A stretch of 64,000 bases of DNA from CBDCCV01 sp965215025 (GTDB taxonomy: Bacteria; Bacteroidota; Rhodothermia; Rhodothermales; Salinibacteraceae), in NCBI GenBank assembly GCA_965215025.1, contig CBDCCV010000001.1, positions 1,736,001 through 1,800,000 on the forward strand, in the 5' to 3' direction. Below are positions 35,676-43,509 of this stretch, one piece after another (positions within the stretch are counted from its first letter, which is position 1; each line of letters begins with the position of its first letter). The position numbers and the translations under genes were made by a program. A model generated the notes under the pieces. That model did no database searches. It was not told where the DNA came from and was given only the letters and a program-made list of their open reading frames with translations.

Positions 35676-35775
35676 GCGCAACGTGGGGCTGGCGAGGGCG
35701 TAGCGACGTAACCGATGCAATCCGCCGGCGAGCCGCGCAGTTCCAGGTTCGAGTGTGCAGACGCCGTCTGGTCCC

Positions 35776-35850
35776 GTCATCCTGAGCGAAGGATCTCCCA
35801 CGCCGGGGAATGCTCGAACGGGAGAGATCCTTTGCGTTGCTCAGAATGAC
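35776..35850. repeat. Dispersed inverted repeat (GTCATCCTGAGCGAAGGATC type)
   Basis: GTCATCCTGAGCGAAGGATC at 35776-35795 faces GATCCTTTGCGTTGCTCAGAATGAC, an imperfect inverted copy ending at 35850. This motif is widespread in intergenic regions of diverse bacteria. It ends 25 bp before the proposed glycosyltransferase start and would be translated if an earlier start were used. Confidence 0.65.
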
Positions 35851-35874
35851 AAAGAAACGCACCGAGGCAACGCT

Positions 35875-36591
35875 TTGAAAACGCTCGTCATCATCCCGGC
35901 CTTTAACGAGGCGCGGGCCATCGGGCAGGTCATCGGCGCAATCCCGGAAGGGCTGGCTGAGGAGGTCGTCGTGGTGAACAACGCCTCGACGGACGAGACG
36001 GAGGCCAACGCGCGCGCGGCCGGCGCGACGGTCCTCACCGAAAGCCGGCGCGGCTACGGCCGGGCCTGCCTCTGCGGCATGGCCTACGCCGAGGCCAAGC
36101 CGCCTGGCGAGCGGCCCGAGGTCATCGTCTTCCTCGACGGCGATTTCAGCGACCACCCAGAGGAGATGACGCGGCTCGTAGCGCCCATCGCCGAGGGCGA
36201 GGCCGACTTCGTCGTCGGCTCGCGCATCCGGGGCGAGGCCGAGGCCGGGGCCATGCTGCCGCAGGCCGTCATCGGCAACCGGCTCGCGTGCTTCCTCATG
36301 CGCCACCTCTGGGGCGCCGCGTACACCGATCTGGGACCGTTCCGCGCCATCCGCTTCGATGATCTGCTGGCGCTGGGCATGGAGGACAAGACGTTCGGCT
36401 GGACCATCGAGATGCAGATCAAAGCCGTCGAGGCGGGCCTGCGCACGCGCGAGGTGCCCGTGTCCTACCGGCGGCGCGTGGGCGTCTCCAAGATCACCGG
36501 CACGGTTTCAGGCACGGTCCGGGCCTCGGCTAAAATCCTGTGGACGATTGCGCGGATGGCGCTTTCTCGTCTTCGGCGAGCGCCCTTTTGA
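35875..36591 (+). CDS. GT2-family glycosyltransferase (dolichyl-phosphate-mannose-synthase-like)
   Basis: This 238-residue protein from a TTG at 35875 begins MKTLVIIPAFNEARAIG, the usual family N-terminus. The donor-binding VVNNASTDET and the metal-binding FLDGDFSDHPEEM (DxD) follow. VGSRIRGEAEAG and FGWTIEMQIKA complete the DPM1-like/GT2 pattern. There are no transmembrane helices, so it is likely a soluble or peripheral transferase of a sugar to a polyprenyl phosphate. The earlier in-frame start would translate through the inverted repeat, so I reject it. Confidence 0.87.
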   Translation: MKTLVIIPAFNEARAIGQVIGAIPEGLAEEVVVVNNASTDETEANARAAGATVLTESRRGYGRACLCGMAYAEAKPPGERPEVIVFLDGDFSDHPEEMTRLVAPIAEGEADFVVGSRIRGEAEAGAMLPQAVIGNRLACFLMRHLWGAAYTDLGPFRAIRFDDLLALGMEDKTFGWTIEMQIKAVEAGLRTREVPVSYRRRVGVSKITGTVSGTVRASAKILWTIARMALSRLRRAPF

Positions 36592-36621
36592 TGCCGAAGG
36601 GGACGGGCTTCGGCGCTTTTT

Positions 36622-36656
36622 AAAACGAACCTTCTGGCGGGCGCGCCGTTCGTTTT
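36622..36656 (+). terminator. AT-rich inverted repeat after the glycosyltransferase
   Basis: AAAACGAAC at 36622-36630 and GTTCGTTTT at 36648-36656 pair perfectly across a GC-rich 17-nt loop, ending in TTTT. It lies 30 bp past the glycosyltransferase stop and 46 bp before ilvE. It is a plausible terminator; an ilvE operator is an alternative. Confidence 0.55.
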
Positions 36657-36702
36657 CTATCTTGCGCTGACGCCTTTCTGCCCCCTGCCCCTCCTTTTCC
36701 CC

Positions 36703-37638
36703 ATGACACACGACATCTGGTTCAACGGCGAGCTTGTGCCGTACGACGAAGCCAAGATCCACGTCCTCTCCCACGTGGTGCACTACGGCTCTTCCGTCTT
36801 TGAAGGCATCCGCTGCTACGAGACGGAGCGAGGGTCGGCCGTTTTCCGCCTGGACGAGCACCTGCGGCGCCTCGTGGACTCGGCCAAGATCCACCGCATG
36901 GAGATCCCGTACAGCCTCGACGGTCTCAGCAAGGCGGCGCTCGATACGGTCAGAAACAGCGGCCTCCCCTCGTGCTACATCCGCCCGGTGGTCTTCCGCG
37001 GGATGGGGCCGATGGGCGTGAACCCGCTGGGGAACAGCGTCGAGACGATCATCGCCGTGTGGAAGTGGGGCGCGTACCTGGGCGAGGAGGCGCTCGAACG
37101 AGGCGTGGAGGTGGAGGTGGCCTCATGGCAGCGCCCGGCGCCGAACACGCTCCCAACCATGGCGAAGGCGGGCGGCAACTACCTCAACGGCTCGCTCGTG
37201 AAGATGGACGCCATCAAAAACGGCATGACCGAGGGCATCATGCTCTCCACCGATGGCTTCTTGGCCGAGGGCAGCGGCGAGAACCTGTTCATCGTCAAAG
37301 ACGGAAAGCTCTACACTGCGCCCGTGGGCCTCTCGATCCTGCCCGGCATCACGCGTGACGCCATCATCACCCTGGCGCGCGAGCGCGGCTACGAGGTGTA
37401 CGAGAAGGTGATCCCGCGCGAGGTCCTCTACATCGCCGACGAGCTGTTCTTCACCGGCACGGCTGCCGAGATCACGCCTATCCGCGCGGTGGATCACTAC
37501 ACCATCGGCAGCGGGCGGCGCGGCCCGATCACGAAAGATTTGCAGGACGCCTTTTTCGACATCGTCAAAGGGGGCAACGACCCGCACGACTGGCTCACGT
37601 TCGTGGACGTGAAGGAGGAGGCCGGCGTGGCCGTCTGA
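36703..37638 (+). CDS. ilvE: Branched-chain amino acid aminotransferase
   Basis: This 311-residue protein is a fold-type IV PLP enzyme. It shows WFNGELVPYDEAKIHVLSHVVHYGSSVFEGIR near the N-terminus, the catalytic Lys155 in MAKAGGNYLNG, EGSGENLF for PLP phosphate binding and FFTGTAAEITP. It carries out the last step of leucine, isoleucine and valine synthesis. It is preceded by a strong inverted repeat and is probably a single gene; no other ilv gene is near. Confidence 0.96.
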   Translation: MTHDIWFNGELVPYDEAKIHVLSHVVHYGSSVFEGIRCYETERGSAVFRLDEHLRRLVDSAKIHRMEIPYSLDGLSKAALDTVRNSGLPSCYIRPVVFRGMGPMGVNPLGNSVETIIAVWKWGAYLGEEALERGVEVEVASWQRPAPNTLPTMAKAGGNYLNGSLVKMDAIKNGMTEGIMLSTDGFLAEGSGENLFIVKDGKLYTAPVGLSILPGITRDAIITLARERGYEVYEKVIPREVLYIADELFFTGTAAEITPIRAVDHYTIGSGRRGPITKDLQDAFFDIVKGGNDPHDWLTFVDVKEEAGVAV

Positions 37639-37723
37639 ACGCTTATCGCTCTTGAACGCTTGGAGAGGCTGCTGGCAGATCGCCGGCGGCCTCTTCGCTT
37701 TTGCGGGGGCGTTGCAGCCAGGA

Positions 37724-37760
37724 TTGACTTTTTTCTCTTCGCATACTATTTTGGTAGTAT
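37724..37760 (+). promoter_or_regulatory. Promoter-like region with ATACTA...TAGTAT palindrome
   Basis: TTGACT at 37724-37729 and an AT-rich box near 37747 are about 17 bp apart. ATACTA (37743-37748) and TAGTAT (37755-37760) form a 6-bp inverted repeat over it. It lies 50 bp before the TlpA-like gene and is the most AT-rich spot in the region. Confidence 0.4.
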
Positions 37761-37808
37761 AAGTGAGTCTCACGTAGTCCGTCCGCTTTCCCTCTTGAGG
37801 TGCCCGTC

Positions 37809-39152
37809 ATGCGTTACGCCACGCTCTGCTTCATCTACGTCCTCGGCGTGCTGCTCCTCTCAGGCTGCGGGCGCGAGACACCGCAGGGCATCGAAGTGCA
37901 ACTCGCCGAGCGCACGCCAGATGACCAACACTCGTTCAGTCTGGCTCCCTTCCGGGCGGTGCCGCAGGAGGAGTTGACGCTCCCGGACGTTAATACGTCG
38001 CAAGCACAGTTCACGCACGTCTACGGCCGCATCGGTGACAGCGAGGATAGAAACATAGCTGTCATGGTGCTGCCGGATAGCGCTGGCGAACGGCTCTTCA
38101 TCGACACGAATAACGACAACGACCTGACCAACGACGGCCCGCCTCGGCTTTTCCCGAGCAGCAAGGACTCGCTGGTCTTCTACGTGCATTCCGACGAAGA
38201 CCCGAAGCAGCGCATCGGGCGCGTGCTGATGCGCTGGCCTTACTTCCTGCTTGGCGACCCGGAAGGACAAAAGCGATTCGCAGAAAAGGAGTACGATGCA
38301 GAAGGCAACTTTTCACCCAGGATGCTGCGGGTATGGCAGATTCCCCACCCCGACTTTGAAGGCAAGAAGGGTACGTTCTACTACCCGAAGCGTCTCGGCT
38401 TGAGCCGTGGGCAGGTGACGCTCGGCGGCGTGTCCTACAACATTGGGGTCCTCGATTTCAACACGAATGGGCGCTTCGACGACCGGCGCAACGAGGAGCA
38501 GCCGCAGTTCAGCGACGTGCTGCTGATCGACCTGAACCGGGACGACAGCCTAAAACTGAGTACGACGACCGAAGTGTTCAAGCTCTACGACGTTTTCGAG
38601 GTTGGCGGCACGCGCTACGAGGTGGCGCACGTAGACCCCTACGGCCAAAGCCTCCGCCTGGTGGAAACCGAAGAGGCGCCGACGAACTATTACGTCAAAG
38701 GGTCGAAAGACGGAGGGACGAGCGCGCAGGCCGCCGCCCTCACGCCCGCCGGTGAACTCGATGCGTCGTTCTGGGCGCTGGAGCTGCAGACGCTCTCCGG
38801 CGAGACCATCGCGATGGAGGACTTCAAAGGCCAGCACCTGCTGCTGAACTTCTGGGGCGAGTGGTGCGCCCCGTGCATCGAAGAAATCCCCGAACTCGTA
38901 GCCATGCACGAAGCCTTCCCCAGCGACAGGCTTCAGATGGTGAGCCTGCTGAACACGTTCGACCGGCCGCTCGCAGAGCAGATCATCGAGGAAAGACAGA
39001 TGCAGTGGCCGCAGGTGGAGATGGACGAGGCGCTCAAGGAACGCTTCAAAATAGTAGGCTGGCCGACGAACCTGCTCGTTCTCCCAGACGGCGCGTTTAT
39101 GCAAACGGGACAGATCAGCAGAGCCTTCGTCGAGCAGGTGCTGGAAAAGTGA
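37809..39152 (+). CDS. TlpA-like thioredoxin-fold lipoprotein
   Basis: This protein of about 447 residues (ATG at 37809) has a lipoprotein signal (LLLSGC). A long N-terminal region (about 20-315) contains several Asp/Asn-rich loops such as DTNNDNDLTNDGPP and FNTNGRFDDRRNEEQ. The C-terminal thioredoxin fold has the redox motif WCAPC (in NFWGEWCAPCIEEIPEL) and a cis-Pro near GWPTNLLVLP. It probably reduces disulfides in the periplasm. The Asp-rich part may bind calcium. The TTG/GTG at 37800 would add only three residues. Confidence 0.85.
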   Translation: MRYATLCFIYVLGVLLLSGCGRETPQGIEVQLAERTPDDQHSFSLAPFRAVPQEELTLPDVNTSQAQFTHVYGRIGDSEDRNIAVMVLPDSAGERLFIDTNNDNDLTNDGPPRLFPSSKDSLVFYVHSDEDPKQRIGRVLMRWPYFLLGDPEGQKRFAEKEYDAEGNFSPRMLRVWQIPHPDFEGKKGTFYYPKRLGLSRGQVTLGGVSYNIGVLDFNTNGRFDDRRNEEQPQFSDVLLIDLNRDDSLKLSTTTEVFKLYDVFEVGGTRYEVAHVDPYGQSLRLVETEEAPTNYYVKGSKDGGTSAQAAALTPAGELDASFWALELQTLSGETIAMEDFKGQHLLLNFWGEWCAPCIEEIPELVAMHEAFPSDRLQMVSLLNTFDRPLAEQIIEERQMQWPQVEMDEALKERFKIVGWPTNLLVLPDGAFMQTGQISRAFVEQVLEK

Positions 39153-39214
39153 GCCTCGGCGCTGGCGGATGAGGCCGGTGACGGAGCGGTTTCTGAAACA
39201 AATCGAGGCGCGTC

Positions 39215-39445
39215 ATGGACAACCTCGGAAAGCTTCTACTCGTGGCCGGCGCGCTGCTCATTGTAGCCGGCGGCGTGGTTTTGCTCCTCGGCCGCACCGG
39301 ACTCGACCTCGGCCACCTGCCGGGCGACTTCGCGTGGGAGAGCGAGAGCGGGCGCACGCGCGTGTTCTTCCCGCTCGCCACCATGATCATCGTCAGCATC
39401 GTCTTGACGATCCTGGTCAACCTCGTCCTGCGGCTTTTCCGCTGA
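39215..39445 (+). CDS. DUF2905 small membrane protein
   Basis: This 76-residue protein has two transmembrane helices: LGKLLLVAGALLIVAGGVVLLLG and FFPLATMIIVSIVLTILVNLVLRLF. The connecting motif GLDLGHLPGDF and the basic loop are as in DUF2905. The function is unknown. It converges on pdxH; a small TAACAG/CTGTTA hairpin (39450-39466) lies across the 18-bp gap and pdxH stop. Confidence 0.85.
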   Translation: MDNLGKLLLVAGALLIVAGGVVLLLGRTGLDLGHLPGDFAWESESGRTRVFFPLATMIIVSIVLTILVNLVLRLFR

Positions 39446-39463
39446 GGCGTAACAGGTGTTCTG

Positions 39464-40075
39464 TTATGGCGCCAGGCGCGTAGAGGACCAGCCGCCCTCT
39501 TCGCTGCGCGTATACAGGACGCGCTCGTGCAGGCGCCGCGTGCGGGCGGCCCAGAACTCGATCTCCTTCGGAAGGAGCCGATAAGCCGTCCAGTACGGCG
39601 GGCGGGGAATCTTTTCCGCTCCGGCGAATCGTTTTTCGGCCGTTTCCATCCGCTCTTCCAGCGCGGCGCGGCTGGCTACCGGCGCGCTTTGCAAAGAAGC
39701 CCACGCCGTCACCTGGCTGCGGCGCGGGCGCTCGGCGAAGTAGCGGTCGGCCGCCTCCGCTGGCGCTGCTTCCACACGACCTCGGAGGCGGATCTGCCGC
39801 TCCAGCGACCCCCAGTAGAACGTGAGCGCGGCCACCGGACGCTCCGCCAACGCCCGCCCTTTGGCCGAGCGCCGATCTGTAAAGAACGCGAAGCCCTCCG
39901 CGCCAAACTCGTGCAAGAGCACGATGCGCCCGTCGGGCAGGCCGCCGGCATCGACGGTGGAGAGGCACACGGCGCCGGGGTACGCGATGGCCGGGTGCGC
40001 CTCGGCCTCGGCGTGCCACGCGGCGAAGAGCGCGAGCGGGTCGGGCGGCGGGTCGGCGAGGCGGTCGGCATTCAC
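39464..40075 (-). CDS. pdxH: Pyridoxamine 5'-phosphate oxidase
   Basis: This protein of about 203 residues starts at a GTG (MVNADRLADPPPDPLALF). Family features include VCLSTVDAGGLPDGRIVLLHEF, FFTDRRSAKGR (FMN contact), FYWGSLERQIRLRGRVE and a C-terminal KEIEFWAARTRRLHERVLY. It makes pyridoxal 5'-phosphate with FMN. The GTG overlaps the stop of the upstream gene as GTGA (40072-40075), so the two are translationally coupled. An ATG one base off lies in the wrong frame. Confidence 0.93.
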   Translation of the reverse strand: MNADRLADPPPDPLALFAAWHAEAEAHPAIAYPGAVCLSTVDAGGLPDGRIVLLHEFGAEGFAFFTDRRSAKGRALAERPVAALTFYWGSLERQIRLRGRVEAAPAEAADRYFAERPRRSQVTAWASLQSAPVASRAALEERMETAEKRFAGAEKIPRPPYWTAYRLLPKEIEFWAARTRRLHERVLYTRSEEGGWSSTRLAP

Positions 40076-40719
40076 GAGGCGGCGGGCGTCTGTGCTGCGC
40101 GTTCGTCGGCGAGGCGGAGGAGTTCGTCCAGGGCGCGCGAGGTGATCTCCGGCGGCGTGCGCGTGTTTGGGACGCGGCCGAAGAGGCGCAGGAAATCCTC
40201 CTCGAAGAGCGGCGGCGGGCGGCGCAGGCGGAGGTAACGTGGCCGGCAAGCCAACAGCGTGCCCACCTCGGCGGCGCGGTGGATGCACGTGGCGTCCCAC
40301 GTGTCGGCGAGCTTGCCGTGGTCCATTGTGAAGGGGAGCGGCACGGGCGGGTTGCCGCGCGCGACGCAGTTGCTTGGGAGCGGCAGCCCCTCGGCGCGGT
40401 ACCACCGGGCCGCCGCTGCGTGCGTCTCGAACCGGCGCGCCACCTCCAAAACGGCCACGAGGCGCCAGTGCCGCTCAGGCCGCTCGCCGTACAGCCCTTT
40501 CGTGGTGATGTACACGACGGTGTCCCCCTCGCGCAAGCGCGGGGCGAAGTTGCGCCCCCGGCTAGACGCGCTGATGGCTGGCCAGGCGTGCTCGAAGTCC
40601 GGCTCGCGCCGGCTCATCCCGTTGACGAACGGCGGCAGCCCGAACTTCAGCGCGGCTTGGCGGCCAGCGCGGGTCTTCACAAGCGGCCAGTACGAGGCGA
40701 GGTAGATCTTCTCATCCAT
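40072..40719 (-). CDS. Hypothetical protein coupled to pdxH, EVE/ASCH-like at best
   Basis: This protein of about 215 residues starts at MDEKIYLASYWP. It is basic, with YLASYWPLVKTRAG, a GDTVVYITTKG strand and WRLVAVLEVARRF, an order of strands that loosely recalls PUA/EVE/ASCH small-molecule or modified-base binding folds. I cannot confirm that. It overlaps pdxH by 4 bp (GTGA), so it is made with the PLP enzyme. Leftward transcription comes from the region shared with phoR's end. Confidence 0.55.
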   Translation of the reverse strand: MDEKIYLASYWPLVKTRAGRQAALKFGLPPFVNGMSRREPDFEHAWPAISASSRGRNFAPRLREGDTVVYITTKGLYGERPERHWRLVAVLEVARRFETHAAAARWYRAEGLPLPSNCVARGNPPVPLPFTMDHGKLADTWDATCIHRAAEVGTLLACRPRYLRLRRPPPLFEEDFLRLFGRVPNTRTPPEITSRALDELLRLADERAAQTPAAS

Positions 40720-40833
40720 GGCACGCGGCACGCACAGGGCTTCTCTTGCAGCGAGGGGCGTGTTACGACAGCGCGCGATGGCTCGCGGTTTCGGAAGAAG
40801 CCGGCCCCGCCTGCCCTACGCGCCGCGCGGAGG

Positions 40834-41979
40834 TCACGTCTTCACCGCCGCGCGCCGTTCGGTTCCGGACGGCTCCTGGCCCGCCCCCTCCCTTTCGTCC
40901 CTTCTCGGCGCGTCCTCTTCCAGAGCCGCCGCCGGGGCCTCGGCGGAGGGGAGCGTGAAGCCGAAGGTGGAGCCGCGTTGCGGGTTGCTCTCCACCAAGA
41001 GGCGGCTCTCGTGCGCTTGCAGGATGTGCTTGACGATGGCCAGGCCCAGCCCCGTGCCGCCCTGATCGCGCGAGCGGCTCTGGTCCACGCGGTAGAATCG
41101 CTCCGTCAGCCGGGCGATGTGCTCCGGCGCGATGCCGATGCCGTCGTCCACCACCGAGGTTTTCACCGCCCCCTCGGGCAGGCGGCGGGCCACGACCTCG
41201 ACCGTGCCGCCCCGGTTGTTGTACTTCACGGCGTTGTCCACGAGGTTCGTCAACACCTGGCGGATGCGCTCGCGGTCGCCCACCACGGGCGGAAGCGTGG
41301 CGGGGACGCGGTTGGCGAGGGTGACGCCTTTGGCCTCGGCCGTCATCTCCAGGGACTCGTTCACCTCGCGGGCGAGCTGTGCCAGGCTGAACGGCGCCGG
41401 CGTCATCTGCAGCTCACCCGTCTCGATGCGGGCGATCTCGGCGAGATCGCGCGCGAGGTTGTTCAGGCGCCCGGCGTTGCGCAGGATCTTCTCGACGAAG
41501 GAGCGGCGCACGCGCGCGTCGTCGAGGGCGCCGTCGAGGAGCGTTTCCGAGAAGCCCTGGATGGCGAAGATGGGCGTCTTCAGCTCGTGCGAGACGTTGC
41601 CGACGAATTCGCGCCGGTAGTTCTCCATCTTCTTCAGCTCGCGGATCTCCTTTTCGAGCGTCTGCCCAGTGCGGTAGACCTGCCAGATGAGGTCCGAAAG
41701 CTCGTCGCCGCGCGGGAGGCGGGCCGCCTCGAGGTTCTCGAACTGGTGCCGGCGGATCTGCCGGAGCGTCGAGCGCGCCAGGAGGAGGCGCCGCACCAGG
41801 AGCCGGTGCGCCACGGCGTACGTGCCCGCCCCGGCCGCGAGCGCCAAGAGCCAGAGGCCCCACCCGGCCGGCGCCCCCGGCACGCCGAGCGCCCGCAGCC
41901 CCAGCGTGCCCGCGAGGACGAACGCCGCCACGGCCAGGCTCAGCTTGAGCGAAAGACGGTTGAGGCGCGTTTCCGACAT
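40834..41979 (-). CDS. phoR: PhoR-like sensor histidine kinase
   Basis: This 381-residue protein has two transmembrane helices near the N-terminus (LSLAVAAFVLAGTLGLRAL; GWGLWLLALAAGAGTYAVA). A HAMP-like linker follows, then the H-box FVGNVSHELKTPIFAIQGF, N-box DNAVKYN, DDGIGI and GTGLGLAIV. There is no sizable periplasmic loop, as in PhoR/ResE-type kinases. Its likely partner is the PhoB-like regulator at 42675-43373 on the same strand, but a DUF2007 gene lies between them on the other strand. The symbol reflects similarity, not proof of phosphate sensing. Confidence 0.85.
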   Translation of the reverse strand: MSETRLNRLSLKLSLAVAAFVLAGTLGLRALGVPGAPAGWGLWLLALAAGAGTYAVAHRLLVRRLLLARSTLRQIRRHQFENLEAARLPRGDELSDLIWQVYRTGQTLEKEIRELKKMENYRREFVGNVSHELKTPIFAIQGFSETLLDGALDDARVRRSFVEKILRNAGRLNNLARDLAEIARIETGELQMTPAPFSLAQLAREVNESLEMTAEAKGVTLANRVPATLPPVVGDRERIRQVLTNLVDNAVKYNNRGGTVEVVARRLPEGAVKTSVVDDGIGIAPEHIARLTERFYRVDQSRSRDQGGTGLGLAIVKHILQAHESRLLVESNPQRGSTFGFTLPSAEAPAAALEEDAPRRDEREGAGQEPSGTERRAAVKT

Positions 41980-42255
41980 CGAGCGGCGCGGGTTGCGAAA
42001 GGAGGGGACGACTGCCCAATTTCCCCAATCCGCCGCTCAAAGTCGAGGCCGCTCGTTGAATTCGGCGCGGACGACAGGCCCCTCCTTGAATGAGTTTTCT
42101 GCTGCTCGGGCTTGCGGCTTTGGCGGTCCGGCCGCCGTTAGCGCAGGGCGCGCCAGCTTCTCGTCGGCCCTTTCTGTCGCGGATCAATTCCGATTCAGCG
42201 ACATAGCTTTAGCAATATTTCACTCTTCGTCCTTCCCCAAAGAGGCATCCAAGTC

Positions 42256-42645
42256 ATGGACAATGCCCTCGATGAAAAAAGAACGGCGGTGATTGCCACT
42301 TACCCTTCGCGGCGGAGCGCTGAGCAGGCTAAGAGTCGGCTCGAGCAGGAAAACATCCGTGCGATGATCACGGCCGACGACGCGGGGGGAGCACACCTCG
42401 ACCTGCAGGCGGCGCACGGTGTTGATCTGCGGGTTCTCGAAGATCAGGCTGCCAAGGCACTCCGGACCCTCAAAGACACACAGCGAAGCCCTCAGGCAGA
42501 GGTAACCGGCTCCGCGCTCGCGGCGGAAGAGAAACCGGCCGTGCAGAACCGATTTGTGAGGACGACTGCTCAGGTATTGCTCGGCGTGCTTGGTCTTCTC
42601 GTCCTCGTAATTATTGTTGGAATGCTGCTTTCCGTTCTGTCTTAG
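42256..42645 (+). CDS. DUF2007-like signal-transducing small membrane protein
   Basis: This 129-residue protein has a DUF2007 fold at residues about 10-75 (VIATYPSRRSAEQAKSRLEQENI, then ADDAGG, then VDLRVLEDQAAKAL), a linker and one C-terminal transmembrane helix (VLLGVLGLLVLVIIVGMLLS). DUF2007 proteins are often called putative signal-transducing proteins. Orientation is opposite to the flanking phoB-like and phoR-like genes. It converges on the regulator with a 29-bp gap. Confidence 0.75.
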   Translation: MDNALDEKRTAVIATYPSRRSAEQAKSRLEQENIRAMITADDAGGAHLDLQAAHGVDLRVLEDQAAKALRTLKDTQRSPQAEVTGSALAAEEKPAVQNRFVRTTAQVLLGVLGLLVLVIIVGMLLSVLS

Positions 42646-42674
42646 CCGGTAGCGGAGGCGCGTGACTTGGAGGG

Positions 42675-43373
42675 CTATTCCTTGAATTTGTACCCCACGC
42701 CCTTGACCGTCTCGACGTACTCGGAACCGAGCTTCTCGCGGATCTTGCGCACGTGCACGTCCACGGTGCGGTCCACGACGTAGACGTCGCGGCCCCAGAC
42801 CTCGTCCAGAAGCTCCTGCCGGGAAAAGACCTTGCCGGGGTGCGAGGCCATGAAGTGCAAAAGCTCGAACTCCTTACGCGGGAAGTGCATCTCCTCGCGC
42901 TCGCCGTCGGGCTTTTCCTGGAAAACGAGGTAGCGGTCGCGGTCGATCTCCAGGTCGTGCACCGAGAGCGTGTCGGGCGGCGTCTCGCTGCGGCGCTTCG
43001 TGCGCAACAGAGCCTTCGTCTGGCTCAGAATGACGGGGACGGAGATGGGCTTGGCCAGGTAGATGTCTGCGCCGACGTCCAGGCCCTGGACCTGCTCCTC
43101 CTCCTCGGTGCGAGCCGTGAGCATCAGGATGGGGATGGTGCGCAGGTGGGCGTCCTGCCGGAGCCGGCGGCACACCTCGATGCCGTCCATCTTGGGCATC
43201 ATGATGTCGAGGATGATGAGGTCGGGCTGCGCGCTGCGCGCCTTGTCGAGCGCCTCGACGCCGTCGCGCGCCAACGCCACGGCAAAGCCTTCCTGCTCGA
43301 GGTTGTAGCTGAGGAGGTCGAGGAGGTCCTCCTCATCGTCCACGATGAGAATGAGCGAAGCGTCGTCGGGCAT
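42675..43373 (-). CDS. phoB: PhoB/OmpR-family response regulator
   Basis: This protein of about 232 residues (ATG at 43373, MPDDASLILIVDDEEDLL) has a complete receiver: D12/D13 pocket, phospho-acceptor Asp56 in LIILDIMMPKMDG, and a Lys in YLAKP. A winged-helix OmpR-type DNA-binding domain follows (LLHFMASHPGKVFSRQELLDEVWG; VDVHVRKIREKLG). It pairs with the PhoR-like kinase downstream. No Pho box was identified; whether it controls phosphate genes is unknown. Confidence 0.88.
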   Translation of the reverse strand: MPDDASLILIVDDEEDLLDLLSYNLEQEGFAVALARDGVEALDKARSAQPDLIILDIMMPKMDGIEVCRRLRQDAHLRTIPILMLTARTEEEEQVQGLDVGADIYLAKPISVPVILSQTKALLRTKRRSETPPDTLSVHDLEIDRDRYLVFQEKPDGEREEMHFPRKEFELLHFMASHPGKVFSRQELLDEVWGRDVYVVDRTVDVHVRKIREKLGSEYVETVKGVGYKFKE

Positions 43374-43509
43374 GGCGGCGGCCGGAATCGAACAGAGCGG
43401 GCGCGGAGGCCCGTGCAGAAGGGACCGATCCGCGGCAGCCGTAAGGTACACGCCACCGGCGCCGCTGCGCCATTATGCAATCGTTAAGAGTCGGGCGCCG
43501 GCCGCACGC

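Noticed and set aside
43380..43400. tRNA T-arm-like GTTCGATTC on the minus strand
   Set aside because: The flanking bases do not pair and no acceptor or anticodon arm is present.
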